DNA of 38,248 nucleotides from Ignavibacteriota bacterium (GTDB taxonomy: Bacteria > Bacteroidota > Ignavibacteria > UBA10030 > UBA6906): the NCBI GenBank assembly GCA_003161955.1, contig PMND01000116.1, positions 41,537 to 79,784 of the forward strand, read 5' to 3'. This document shows positions 1 to 8,748 of the stretch, piece by piece. Made by a program: the position numbers and the translations under genes. The first letter of the stretch is position 1. The number at the start of each line of letters is the position of its first letter. The notes under the pieces were generated by a model. The model made no database searches and was not told the DNA's origin. It saw only the letters and a program-made list of their open reading frames with translations.

Positions 1-200
1 GAGTAGAGCCAGACCTGGCGGCACTGGGGCCAGATGAACTTGTCCGTGTCGTACACAGACCCTTCCCGCGCGAGGCAACTGAAGAATCCGCCGTCCCGGG
101 TATCCAGCGAGTGCCTCTCCCAGAACGGCAGCACGTCATCGAGAAGGGCTGTCCTGTACTGCCGTCCGAGCATCCTGAAATCGGTCACGGAGGGTTTCAT
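1..200 (-). CDS. N-acylglucosamine 2-epimerase family protein, 5' end only (partial)
   Basis: Reading the minus strand from the ATG at 200-198 gives an open frame of 66 codons that runs off the left edge. The product starts [11 protein letters not shown] and contains [27 protein letters not shown] and RQVWLY, the characteristic N-terminal pattern of the AGE/RnBP family: (alpha/alpha)6-barrel epimerases that interconvert N-acylglucosamine and N-acylmannosamine, or epimerise other aldoses and cello-oligosaccharides. An AGAGGA ribosome-binding site lies about 10 bases before the ATG. There is no signal peptide, so the enzyme should be cytoplasmic, unlike the exported family member at 31017-32420. 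It diverges from the glycan operon that starts at 284, which suggests shared control. The catalytic histidines lie outside the window, so the substrate cannot be judged. Confidence 0.88.
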   Translation of the reverse strand, partial: MKPSVTDFRMLGRQYRTALLDDVLPFWERHSLDTRDGGFFSCLAREGSVYDTDKFIWPQCRQVWLY

Positions 201-283
201 TGGTGGAATGTCCTCTGATGGAGTGTGTGGCCGGAATGTATAAATCAACGATACAAAAATAAAGGAGAGGGTGCGAGAATGCG
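201..283. promoter_or_regulatory. Divergent intergenic region with candidate operator and promoter
   Basis: This short gap separates the minus-strand epimerase from the plus-strand glycan operon, so it should hold promoters for both. It is clearly AT-richer than the flanking genes. An inverted repeat, TGTAT, nine bases, ATACA (237-255), is a candidate operator. TATAAA at 239-244, inside that repeat, could serve as a -10 element for the plus-strand operon; I see no convincing -35. AAGGAGAGG at 262-270 is a strong ribosome-binding site. Confidence 0.4.
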
Positions 284-2221
284 TTGAATATTGCCCGAAA
301 GAGCCCTACCTTCTCACCGATGCCTCCGCTATCTCAAAAACGACTGAAGCTGATGGCGCTCGCGCGGGAAGCGGGCGACCGCTCGTACGATGCGGAAACA
401 GAGATCTGCCTGATCAGCCGCGACACGCTCTGGTACGCCGCGAGCCTCCTTTTTGACGACTCTCCCGCGCGGAGGGCACTGGGGCAGACTCTGGCCGGAA
501 AGCTCCGGAGCGAAGACGGGACACACACACCTGCGACGATGCTCGCAATGGTCCACGGAATGCCGGAGCTTCTTTCGCCGGAAACGCGCGAGCATCTCGT
601 TGCCGAGACCGGACGTGAGCTCGTCCATGCGGCCGAGGTCCAGTGGAGGGACGGCAACGTCAACCATCCCCTCGGCGCCTACTGCACCCTGATACTCGGG
701 GGAGAGATCACGGACGCTCCATGGGCGACCGATCTCGGACTGCGGAGACTCCGTGAATTCCAGCGTCTGACCGGCGACCGCCGGTTCCGACTCCGGCGGC
801 AGGCGGAGATGTCGGAATACAACAGCCCGACGTACACCGCACTCGACCTGCTCTTCCTGGCGCTCATCGCCCACTACGCCCGGGGGATCGAGGCGCGAAC
901 ACTCGGGCTTTTCCTGGAACAGCGGCTGTGGCTCGACGTGGCACTCCACTTCCACGCCCCGAGCGGACAGTTCGCCGGTCCCCACTCCCGCTCGTACCAG
1001 GACGATTCGACGGGAGGGTATTCCGCGCTCCACACGGTTCTTTTCGCCGCATCAGACCGGGAGTTGTTCCTTGCCCCGGAGATCTGCGTGCGGTTCAACC
1101 ACCCTTCGTCGCTGCTCCAGTGCGCCCTCACCGCCCTGGTACCGACACACTGCACCGACGACGCGTTGCGGCTCGCCTGGGAGAAGCCCCTCCCGTTCCT
1201 GATGCAGAAGACCACCTACTGCGAACAATACCATGAAAACAGCTGGCGCACCGGAGAAGACGGGAGGAAATATTTCGCGTTCGACGATGAAGTCTACCCG
1301 GGCGGACTGCGAGAGCTCACCACATACATGACGGAGGAATTCGCGCTCGGAACGGCTTCACTCCCCTATGTCAACGGCGGGCACGCCGACGGCGTGACGT
1401 TCAGGATCCGCAGGTCTTCCCGCGTGAGGGGGATGGGGGACTTCCGCTCCGCATACACACGGGGCGTGTACAACGGGGCTCTTGTCGGCCAGAGGAACCG
1501 CTGCCATCTCACCGGAACGGAGATCGACGAAAGCTACCTTTACGAGGAGGGACGATGCGCCACGATCCAGCACCGTGACCGGGCAATCGTCATGTATGCG
1601 CCGAAGCGCTCCGGGCACACCGGCGTAAAGAGCTTCCGGCTGGACCTGATATTCAGCCACCATGTCCCGTTTGATGATCTCCTCCTGGACGGAGTGACGG
1701 TCACGACGTTCCCCGCACGCGCGAAGGCGGGGGCGCGACTGTATTTCCGCGATCACGGTACATACGGCGCCGTGATCCCCCTGGGGCCCGTACCGGCGTC
1801 GGGGGACGCCCCCGTGTCACTCCACGCCGCGAACGACCACCTGATGTATTCGCTGTCAAGCTATGATGGACCCGCAAGGGATTTCTCGCGGCAGGAGATC
1901 GCCGGATGGCGGACCGGGTTCGCCCTGCAGCTTGCGTGCGCGACGGAATTCCCTTCGTTCGCCTCGTTCATCACGTACGCCGGACTCCTGCGCACCGTCG
2001 AATCGGGCGACGCCGGCGGCACGCGAAATGTGGTTTTTTCGGGCCCGGGCGGAACGCTCGCCGCCGCGTATGATCCTTCCGCGGAGCGCTTTCTCTCGCG
2101 GACATGGAACGGGAGCAAACAATGCGTCGAGCACCTCCGGATCGAAGGAGGCGCCCAGGGCCTTCCGCTCGTCACGCCGCTCACGATTTTCGGGAGTGAA
2201 GCGATGCAGCAGAACACGTGA
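284..2221 (+). CDS. Heparinase/alginate-lyase-like toroid protein (first gene of glycan operon)
   Basis: This 645-residue protein has an N-terminal half rich in amphipathic helices, including the stretch [15 protein letters not shown], and a C-terminal half that looks beta-rich. That layout resembles polysaccharide lyases and related (alpha/alpha)-toroid glycan enzymes. I do not recognise a defined family or a certain active site; conserved-looking [20 protein letters not shown] (near residue 220) and the segment around [10 protein letters not shown] are candidates. There is no signal peptide, so it should be cytoplasmic and act on imported oligosaccharides. The start is uncertain: TTG at 284 gives the longest frame and ATG at 320 is an alternative. 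The ATG best spaced from the ribosome-binding site (279) opens only two codons. The stop overlaps the next gene's GTG start (GTGA), so it is co-translated with the permeases. Confidence 0.6.
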   Translation: MNIARKSPTFSPMPPLSQKRLKLMALAREAGDRSYDAETEICLISRDTLWYAASLLFDDSPARRALGQTLAGKLRSEDGTHTPATMLAMVHGMPELLSPETREHLVAETGRELVHAAEVQWRDGNVNHPLGAYCTLILGGEITDAPWATDLGLRRLREFQRLTGDRRFRLRRQAEMSEYNSPTYTALDLLFLALIAHYARGIEARTLGLFLEQRLWLDVALHFHAPSGQFAGPHSRSYQDDSTGGYSALHTVLFAASDRELFLAPEICVRFNHPSSLLQCALTALVPTHCTDDALRLAWEKPLPFLMQKTTYCEQYHENSWRTGEDGRKYFAFDDEVYPGGLRELTTYMTEEFALGTASLPYVNGGHADGVTFRIRRSSRVRGMGDFRSAYTRGVYNGALVGQRNRCHLTGTEIDESYLYEEGRCATIQHRDRAIVMYAPKRSGHTGVKSFRLDLIFSHHVPFDDLLLDGVTVTTFPARAKAGARLYFRDHGTYGAVIPLGPVPASGDAPVSLHAANDHLMYSLSSYDGPARDFSRQEIAGWRTGFALQLACATEFPSFASFITYAGLLRTVESGDAGGTRNVVFSGPGGTLAAAYDPSAERFLSRTWNGSKQCVEHLRIEGGAQGLPLVTPLTIFGSEAMQQNT

Positions 2222-3138
2222 GGACATCCGGAACCGGACACATGCGACGGACACTCGAGGGGTACCTGTTCGTCTCCCCATGGCTCGCCGGGTTCATACT
2301 CCTGACCGCGGGGCCGATGATCGCCTCGCTGTATATCAGCGGGACGTCCTGGACGATGCTTTCCCCCCCTGTCTGGGTCGGTACGCAGAACTATGCACGG
2401 CTCCTGGGGGACGATCAGAGGTTCGGCCTCAGCCTCATGAACACGCTCACCTATGTCGCTCTTGCGGTCCCCATAGGGCTCGCCGTATCACTCCTCATCG
2501 CGCTCCTCCTCAACCGTCGGGTCCCGGGGCGGGGACTTTTCCGCACGCTCTTCTTCCTCCCCTCAATCACAAACCTCGTCGCGGTGTCGCTCCTCTGGAT
2601 GTGGGTTCTGAACCCCGAGTACGGGCTGCTGAACGGCGCTCTCCGGATGGCGGGGATCGACGGCCCGCTCTGGTTCCAGAGCGAACAGTGGGCGAAGCCG
2701 GCGCTCGTCCTCATGTCGCTCTGGGGGACGGGAGGCACGATGATCGTGTTCCTTGCCGCATTGCAGGGGATCCCCGGAGAACTCTACGAAGCCGCCGAGC
2801 TCGACGGCGCGGGGACGCTCGGCAAATTTGTTCATATCACGCTCCCCATGATCTCCCCCGCTTTCCTGTTCAACCTGATCGTGGGGATCATCGGCTGCTC
2901 GCAGGTGTTCACACAGGCCTATGTCATGACCGGCTCGGCCCAGCCCGGCACCGAAGGGGGACCGAACAATGCGACGCTGTTCGTTGTCCTGTATCTCTAC
3001 AAGAAAGCATTCCAGGAATTCTCCATGGGGTACGCCGCATCGATCGCGTGGGTGCTCTTCTTCCTCATACTCGTGGCGACCGTCCTGCAGATGAAGCTTG
3101 CCAGGCGATGGGTCTTTTACGAGGCGGAACAACAATGA
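2218..3138 (+). CDS. ABC transporter permease for carbohydrates, MalF/UgpA type
   Basis: This 306-residue inner-membrane protein has about six hydrophobic helices, starting with LFVSPWLAGFILL. It carries the EAA loop of binding-protein-dependent permeases, EAAELDGAGTLGKFVHITLP (about residues 193-212), which docks onto the ATPase. Length and layout fit the first permease of a CUT1 sugar importer. The GTG start overlaps the previous stop; ATG 2242 is an alternative start in better agreement with family N-termini. Its stop overlaps the start of the second permease (ATGA). With the second permease and the lipoprotein at 4004 it forms an importer lacking only its ATPase, which must be encoded elsewhere, as is common when several sugar importers share one MsmK-like ATPase. 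Confidence 0.95.
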   Translation: MRTSGTGHMRRTLEGYLFVSPWLAGFILLTAGPMIASLYISGTSWTMLSPPVWVGTQNYARLLGDDQRFGLSLMNTLTYVALAVPIGLAVSLLIALLLNRRVPGRGLFRTLFFLPSITNLVAVSLLWMWVLNPEYGLLNGALRMAGIDGPLWFQSEQWAKPALVLMSLWGTGGTMIVFLAALQGIPGELYEAAELDGAGTLGKFVHITLPMISPAFLFNLIVGIIGCSQVFTQAYVMTGSAQPGTEGGPNNATLFVVLYLYKKAFQEFSMGYAASIAWVLFFLILVATVLQMKLARRWVFYEAEQQ

Positions 3139-4007
3139 GGCTGAACGAACGCTCGCAGATGCCCCTTCTTGCGGGGATCACGCTCCGCTACGCGCTCACA
3201 TATGCCGCGCTCATGCTCCTGGGGGCGCTTTTCCTGATCCCGTTCCTCTGGATGCTCTCCGTCTCGCTGCAGGACGCACAGGGGATGTTCGCCCTGCCGT
3301 TCCGCTGGATTCCCGACCGGCCCCGCTGGGAGAACTACGGCACGGCTCTCTCCGCCATCCCATTCGGACGTTACCTCTTCAACACGTCGGTGATCACCGC
3401 CTCTGTTCTCGCCCTCACGCTCTTTTCCTGCACGCTGGTCGCGTACGGGTTCGCCCGGCTCCGGTTCCCGGGGAGGGACATGCTCTTCGCCGTGTGCATT
3501 GCCACGATGATGCTCCCGGGACAGGTGACGATGATACCCCTGTACATGGCGTACGCCAGGCTCGGCTGGGTGGACACGTACCTGCCGCTCATCGTCCCCT
3601 CCCTCTTCGGCTCCCCGTTCTACATATTCCTCCTGCGGCAGTTCTTCCTGACCATCCCGCGCGAATACGACGAGGCGGCGCTCCTTGACGGCGCGGGACG
3701 GCTCCGCATCTACTGGAGCATCGTCCTCCCGCTGGCGCGACCGGCCGTCGCCACCGTGACCCTGTTTTGCTTCATCGGCACGTGGAATGATTTCTTCGGC
3801 CCGCTCATCTATCTGAACTCTCCTGAAAAAGCGACGCTCACGCTGGGGCTGAACATGCTGAAATCGCAGGTCATCGGAAGCGGGAGCGTGCAGTGGCACA
3901 TATTGATGGCGGCGTCCGTGCTCGTCATGCTGCCGAACATCATCGTCTTTTTCATTGCACAGAAGCAGTTCATACGCGGCATACAAATCGGAGGCTTGAG
4001 GGGATGA
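3135..4007 (+). CDS. ABC transporter permease for carbohydrates, MalG/UgpE type
   Basis: This 290-residue protein has six predicted membrane helices, starting with LMLLGALFLIPFLWML. It has the typical EAA loop EYDEAALLDGAGRLRIYWSI near residues 178-197, followed by LPLARPAV. The C-terminus (NIIVFFIAQKQFIRGI, then QIGGLRG) is nearly diagnostic of the MalG-type subunit of CUT1 importers. I chose the ATG at 3135, which overlaps the preceding stop as ATGA, although the frame stays open far upstream (to 1863) because of the high GC content. The stop in turn overlaps the ATG of the solute-binding protein. It pairs with the upstream permease to form the membrane channel. Confidence 0.95.
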   Translation: MRLNERSQMPLLAGITLRYALTYAALMLLGALFLIPFLWMLSVSLQDAQGMFALPFRWIPDRPRWENYGTALSAIPFGRYLFNTSVITASVLALTLFSCTLVAYGFARLRFPGRDMLFAVCIATMMLPGQVTMIPLYMAYARLGWVDTYLPLIVPSLFGSPFYIFLLRQFFLTIPREYDEAALLDGAGRLRIYWSIVLPLARPAVATVTLFCFIGTWNDFFGPLIYLNSPEKATLTLGLNMLKSQVIGSGSVQWHILMAASVLVMLPNIIVFFIAQKQFIRGIQIGGLRG

Positions 4008-5341
4008 CCCCACGGGCTCAATGGCTCGCCGCGGCAGCACTGGTACTCGCTTCCTGCGGCACCGGCGACAGGAAGACGGAGGTCGAATACAACTGCCCCG
4101 CCAATGCACTGGAGATCGAAGTGCTCCAGCGGGAGATCGCCCGGTTTGAAGCGGATTCCGGGATCAGGATAAGGCTGAACCCCTTCTCGGGGCAGGACAA
4201 ACTCTACGCGATGATGGCGGCGGGGAAGGCCCCCGACATATTCTACACGAACAGCACGATGCGCGACCGGATGGCGGCCGAAGGGCGCATACTCGACCTC
4301 CGCACCGTGAGCAAGGGGGACTCGTTACCCGGGAGGCTCTGGCCCCATGTCATACGTAACGGGACGTCGGCCGACGGGGGGTGGTACAGCCTCGGAAACT
4401 GGGAATTCACATGCGGGGTCTATTACCGGAAGGACCTGTTCCGGGAGGCGGGGCTCAACCCGCCCGACTCTTCATGGACCTGGGACGACATGGTGAGCCT
4501 CGCGCGGAAACTGACCCGCCCCGCCCGTGCGGACGGGAGAGGGGGACGGTACGGGATATTTATCGGCAGCCACTTCGTGGAAGCGCTCGAGCTGATGACC
4601 GGTGCGGACCTCCCGGGGGAGATGCTCACCTTGAGGATCCCCGCGGAGTCGGCCGATCTCTACCGGCGGTATGTTGCGCTGATGGACGAAGGGATAATGC
4701 CCGATCTACTCAGGATGCAGGCCATGGGGATGCAGCCCGCACAGTTGTTGCAGAACGGAAAAGTGGCCATGCTCGTTGAAGCCGTCCCGAACCAGTCACT
4801 CATCGAAGCGATGACGGAGCCGTGGGGAGTGGCCCCCCTGCCGCGATTCCCCGGAAAAAAGCCGGCATATTTCCGGTCCGCGAGCGGCGGGCTCTCTCTC
4901 TCCGCCTCCACCCGGGACCCCGGCGCAGCGTGGAAAGCGCTGAAATGGATCGTGACGGAAGCAAGCACATACCAGCCGAACCCGGTCCTCAGGGACGTCG
5001 ATTTCACGGGGGGATGGGAAAAGAGGTACCCGCAGCTCCTGGGGAGCGGATTCCGTCAGGTGTGGGATCTGAGCCTGGAGCACAACGGAGGCGACCCCAG
5101 GTTCTTCGTCCGGTTCTCGAGCTGGACGTCCGGCCCCATTCTCGAACGCCTCCAGCCTCTCCTGGACCAGGTCTGGGCGCGGAAGAAACCGGTGGATTCC
5201 CTCCTCGCGGCCGTGCCGGCGATCAACAGTGAAGTCCGCCGGGAACTCGCGGCCACCTCAGCAACCATGACGATGAAACCGGAGTTCAGGGAGAAGATCG
5301 AACAGGCGCTCAAGGAGATGCATGACCACTCCGCGTTTTGA
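4004..5341 (+). CDS. ABC transporter extracellular solute-binding lipoprotein (sugar, MalE-like)
   Basis: The 445-residue product begins MTPRAQWLAAAALVLASC, a lipoprotein signal with the acceptor cysteine at residue 18. The mature part has features of family 1 extracellular solute-binding proteins: FEADSGIRIRLNPFSGQDKLYAMMAAGKAPDIFY near the N-terminus, NWEFTCGVYYRKDLFREAGLNPP, TWDDMVSLARKL, and an aromatic-rich C-terminal half. It should capture an oligosaccharide and deliver it to the two permeases. The ATG at 4004 overlaps the permease stop (ATGA). In a Gram-negative host it would be anchored to the inner membrane; no Asp-at-+2 retention signal is visible (the residue after Cys is Gly). 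The exact ligand cannot be predicted. Confidence 0.93.
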   Translation: MTPRAQWLAAAALVLASCGTGDRKTEVEYNCPANALEIEVLQREIARFEADSGIRIRLNPFSGQDKLYAMMAAGKAPDIFYTNSTMRDRMAAEGRILDLRTVSKGDSLPGRLWPHVIRNGTSADGGWYSLGNWEFTCGVYYRKDLFREAGLNPPDSSWTWDDMVSLARKLTRPARADGRGGRYGIFIGSHFVEALELMTGADLPGEMLTLRIPAESADLYRRYVALMDEGIMPDLLRMQAMGMQPAQLLQNGKVAMLVEAVPNQSLIEAMTEPWGVAPLPRFPGKKPAYFRSASGGLSLSASTRDPGAAWKALKWIVTEASTYQPNPVLRDVDFTGGWEKRYPQLLGSGFRQVWDLSLEHNGGDPRFFVRFSSWTSGPILERLQPLLDQVWARKKPVDSLLAAVPAINSEVRRELAATSATMTMKPEFREKIEQALKEMHDHSAF

Positions 5342-6686
5342 GAAGACTGGAGGAGGCGACGGGAAGGTATTCATCGGCGGCGAGTGCATCGCCGAGATCG
5401 CCGCGATGTCCCTCGCGAACCTCCGGCTCGGACCCGGCGGTGGCACAATTATCGGATGCGATGTCACGCTCCCGCTCTTCTGGCGGCAGTACGCCCACCA
5501 TGAAGACCCGCGGAGGAACGGCGGGAGCCTGGCACAGGTCGATCAGGTCGCCGGAGAAACCGGAAAGCTCCTCCTCAGGTGCACGGGGACAAACCACGGG
5601 GGTGAGATCGTTTCGACGTTCACCGTCGGTTTTTCGGAGGATCAATCCACCGGCGGATACGCCGTCGACATCCATGCCCTCCTCGAAGTCGCCCCCGGAA
5701 AAACATGGGGTGTGACGCACAATCCAAGTCACGGGGAGCTCGAGTTCTGCAACATATGGCCGGAAGGGACATTCAGGCCGCACGGGAAGAAATCCTACAC
5801 ACAGTGCTTCGTCCAGAGGGGCGGGACTGTCACGTTGATTCCGCATACGCATCTTGAGTCTTCCGACAAGCATAACATCCTGATGCGACGCGGCGACCGG
5901 TTCGGGTGGCTCCTGGAAGAGGAGAACCCGGTTATCGAGTTGCTCTCGGACTCCGGGGTAAGCGCGGGGCTCTGTTCATACATGTGGGACGCGCATTTCG
6001 GCTACCGGACGTGCCATGCGCCGGGCGGAATGATGCTCGAAGCAGGATCCCGTCACGAAGCATCGGTACGGATCACGCGGATAGCGCGGGCGGAGGGAGA
6101 AGCGCTCATGGAAAAAGGCGTACGGGCGGGTACCGCGGAGGCCGCGCGCACACCTGTCTACATGGACGGCACCAACACGTTCCGCGAGACGTTCCTCTCT
6201 CTTCCGGACCGGGAACAGACCGCCTGGCCGTGGACATTCGAGGCAACGGGCGCAGACCCGGCCGGCACAGCGGGGACGTTGGACAGGACGAGGGGGTATG
6301 ATGACACGAGTTCTCTCCGGATAATTTCGGAGGGGACCGGAGGGGGACGCTGGATCGCCACGACGCTCGGACCCGCATTCGGAGGACCCCCGTTCGCCGA
6401 CGGAAAACGGTACCGTCTTTCAGCAGCCGCCAGCTCCTCGTCGCTGAAGGGAGTTGCCCGTGCAGGTGTGCGCCTCCACAGGGAAGGGACACCGGAACTG
6501 GGGGACGTACGTGCCTATGAACTCTACTGGAGCGGAAGCGGATGCACGGGGAACGCCCCCTGGACGATACTCGAGGTAATCACGCCCCCCATATCCCCTC
6601 CACCGGACCGGGTGCACCTGGTGCTCGATCAGGAAGGAGAGGGGATATCCTGGTTCGACAATGTACTCTTCGAAACCTATGAATAA
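5322..6686 (+). CDS. Protein of unknown function with possible C-terminal carbohydrate-binding domain
   Basis: I do not recognise a named family for this 454-residue protein. The N-terminal two thirds (about 1-270) reads as a beta-rich domain with GTIIGCDVTLPLFWRQY, TWGVTHNPSHGELEFCNIWP and HNILMRRGDRFGWL; the style resembles mutarotase-like or heparinase-associated beta-sandwich proteins. Residues from about 305 to the end (FEATGADPAGTAGTLDRTRG, DDTSSLRIISEGTGGG, GISWFDNVLFE) look like a CBM4/9-type jelly roll, which ends typically in a WFDNV strand. There is no signal peptide. It overlaps the solute-binding protein gene by 20 bases and the next gene by 26, so it is firmly part of the operon. 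A role in recognising or processing the imported glycan is inferred from context only. Confidence 0.75.
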   Translation: MTTPRFEKTGGGDGKVFIGGECIAEIAAMSLANLRLGPGGGTIIGCDVTLPLFWRQYAHHEDPRRNGGSLAQVDQVAGETGKLLLRCTGTNHGGEIVSTFTVGFSEDQSTGGYAVDIHALLEVAPGKTWGVTHNPSHGELEFCNIWPEGTFRPHGKKSYTQCFVQRGGTVTLIPHTHLESSDKHNILMRRGDRFGWLLEEENPVIELLSDSGVSAGLCSYMWDAHFGYRTCHAPGGMMLEAGSRHEASVRITRIARAEGEALMEKGVRAGTAEAARTPVYMDGTNTFRETFLSLPDREQTAWPWTFEATGADPAGTAGTLDRTRGYDDTSSLRIISEGTGGGRWIATTLGPAFGGPPFADGKRYRLSAAASSSSLKGVARAGVRLHREGTPELGDVRAYELYWSGSGCTGNAPWTILEVITPPISPPPDRVHLVLDQEGEGISWFDNVLFETYE

Positions 6687-8748
6687 GAACGCGAACGAGA
6701 GACCGCTGCCGGTCTCCATGATGGTCTGGACGATTAATGATCCCGTTATCGAGGACATCTCCCTTCTCGAATCGCAATTTGACGATCTGCGGCACGCAGG
6801 ATTTGACGGGGCCGCGGCGTACGTGCGCTGCAGCCGCTACACCTGGAGCGACGGGCCGGCGAGGAAAGCGCTGGCCCACATCAGCGATCTCTGCCGCCGG
6901 ACGGGGTTTCAATTCTGGACCGGACCCGATCCCCGGTTCATCTCAAGGCCGTTGATGCAGCACGGAGGCGGGGCGGAGATACTGCTGTTCGGCGACTCGA
7001 CCCGCGCCGGGAGAATTCCAAACAGCGCCGCCGTCGCGGGGGGACGCTTCTCGGTGCGATGCCTCCTTTCTCCAAGGCACGGACACATGCTGAACGAGGT
7101 GGCACTCGAATATGCCCCCCTCGGCGTCATCAGGTGCTATGCGTTTCGCGACGTCGCTCACCCGTTCGGGACAGGGGACATCCTTGACATCACCCCCGGC
7201 TGCCGGACCTTTTACAACGCCCGGGACCGGTACATCGAGGCGTTCGGCATGTTCGCTCCGCCGGACGGAGACGGGTGGAGAGTCATCGCGTTCTTTCACG
7301 CAGCCTCGTCTCATGCCGACTATTCCGACCGGGCGCAGATGCGTGAATACGCCCGCCGGCTTGAAGAATTGAAACGGGCGGGGGTACGGACAGGGAGCCT
7401 GATGTGGGACGAAGCCGGGTACACATGCACGTACGGGAGCCTCCCGTTCACCCCCGGCATACGAAGAGCATTCAGGCGCTCCTCAGGCTTCGACCTCGAG
7501 AGGCAGATCTGGAAGATGGCGTTCGAAGCGGCGGACCGAAGCCACCTGCCCGTGCGAGTACAGTATTACCGGACGGTCCAGAAGAGCGTCAACGATGCGC
7601 AGCGATTCACCAACCGTGCCATGCGGCGGCTCTGGGGACCCGGGACCATCGCTTCGGTCCATGACACGTGGCATTTTGAATCCGCGGACATGTGCGACAT
7701 GAACCACGGCAGCATGGACCTCTGGGCCGCTTCCCACGTCAAGAGCGGCGGGTTCGTCGACCTCGGCGGCATCAACGCGCTCAGGGACCCGCGGAGCCCG
7801 TACTATGCCAACCTGGCCGCGATGAGCGTCATCGCAGCCTCACTCGGGAGGCACAGCCGGGGAGGCTTTGCGTTCAACAACCTCTGGACAACCGGGGACG
7901 ACGGCGGAGAGGGGTGGCAGCGTGAGGTGATGGACCACTGCGTCAACGTCATGGCCCTCTTCGGACTCAGATGGCTCGCACATGCCTACGGGCCCGTGGG
8001 GACGATCGGCGAGGAGAACACGTTCCTCGGCTCCCCTCCCCTTCCGGGGTACCCGGAGCACTCCACATGGGGCGGGTTCCCGGAGTGGAATGACAGGCTC
8101 CGGGCGCACATTGCAGCAACCGGCGGAGCCCTCCCCTCGGTCAATGTGCTCCTCCTCTTCCCCATCGAGTCGCTCTACGCGCTGGCGGACAGACGGGCGG
8201 ATGAGGCCGCCGCCGCGGTGTTTGCACTGATTCTCGGACTCGTTGATGCCCAGTATCAGGTGGATGTTCTTGCAACGACTGAGGCGGCAAGGGGGGCGTG
8301 GAAAGGGAATAGTTTTGTCATCGGGAGGAATTCGTACGAAGCGGTCATACTCCCGTGCGGGCACGTCATGGAACGGTCGCTCCTGGCGCGCCTGGGGGTC
8401 AACCGGGAACGACTCCTCTTTTTCCGGGACCTCCCTGTCTTCGAAACCGGGGGGAAAACAATCAGATCTTCCGCGAATGTGCCGGCTGCAACCTCCGGCG
8501 GTATCGTACAGGGGCTCGAACTCCTCGGCGTCAGACGCCCCGTCCGGGGCCCGGCAGGGACCTGGGTCACCGCCACGCAGACACAGGGGGGGACTCTGGC
8601 AACGGTTGTCCCGTCACGGCACGGACACACCGTCGAAGGGACTCTGGAGTGCGGGGATTCTCTGGTCAGGCTCACCCTGTCGTCGGGACTCAAACGAACA
8701 CTCTTTCCACACCGGGAGGATTCATCACGCAGTCCGAGACCCCGATGA
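6661..8748 (+). CDS. Putative glycoside hydrolase, GH106/GH42-like TIM-barrel protein
   Basis: The 695-residue product follows the layout of large clan-A-like hydrolases such as GH106 rhamnosidases. Residues about 15-270 contain a (beta/alpha) barrel interrupted by a beta insert and include MMVWTIND and MWDEAG (248-253), where D250/E251 are candidate acids. Next come a segment like RAFRRSSGFDLERQIWKM and VRVQYYRTV, which matches the substrate-barrel pattern of GH106-like proteins. Near residues 490-580 is a Rossmann-like domain (VNVLLLFPIESLYAL, then NSYEAVILPCG) seen in GH42/GH106-type enzymes. No signal peptide is evident, so it is probably cytoplasmic. The start at 6661 overlaps the previous gene; ATG 6679 is an alternative. 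The family assignment is by pattern and could be a neighbouring unclassified group. Confidence 0.6.
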   Translation: MYSSKPMNKNANERPLPVSMMVWTINDPVIEDISLLESQFDDLRHAGFDGAAAYVRCSRYTWSDGPARKALAHISDLCRRTGFQFWTGPDPRFISRPLMQHGGGAEILLFGDSTRAGRIPNSAAVAGGRFSVRCLLSPRHGHMLNEVALEYAPLGVIRCYAFRDVAHPFGTGDILDITPGCRTFYNARDRYIEAFGMFAPPDGDGWRVIAFFHAASSHADYSDRAQMREYARRLEELKRAGVRTGSLMWDEAGYTCTYGSLPFTPGIRRAFRRSSGFDLERQIWKMAFEAADRSHLPVRVQYYRTVQKSVNDAQRFTNRAMRRLWGPGTIASVHDTWHFESADMCDMNHGSMDLWAASHVKSGGFVDLGGINALRDPRSPYYANLAAMSVIAASLGRHSRGGFAFNNLWTTGDDGGEGWQREVMDHCVNVMALFGLRWLAHAYGPVGTIGEENTFLGSPPLPGYPEHSTWGGFPEWNDRLRAHIAATGGALPSVNVLLLFPIESLYALADRRADEAAAAVFALILGLVDAQYQVDVLATTEAARGAWKGNSFVIGRNSYEAVILPCGHVMERSLLARLGVNRERLLFFRDLPVFETGGKTIRSSANVPAATSGGIVQGLELLGVRRPVRGPAGTWVTATQTQGGTLATVVPSRHGHTVEGTLECGDSLVRLTLSSGLKRTLFPHREDSSRSPRPR

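Noticed and set aside
1863-3134. Long plus-strand open frame upstream of the second permease start
   Set aside because: It is antisense-free but overlaps the toroid and first permease genes in another frame; its product is Arg/Pro-rich with no domain, and the permease has a coupled ATG at 3135.
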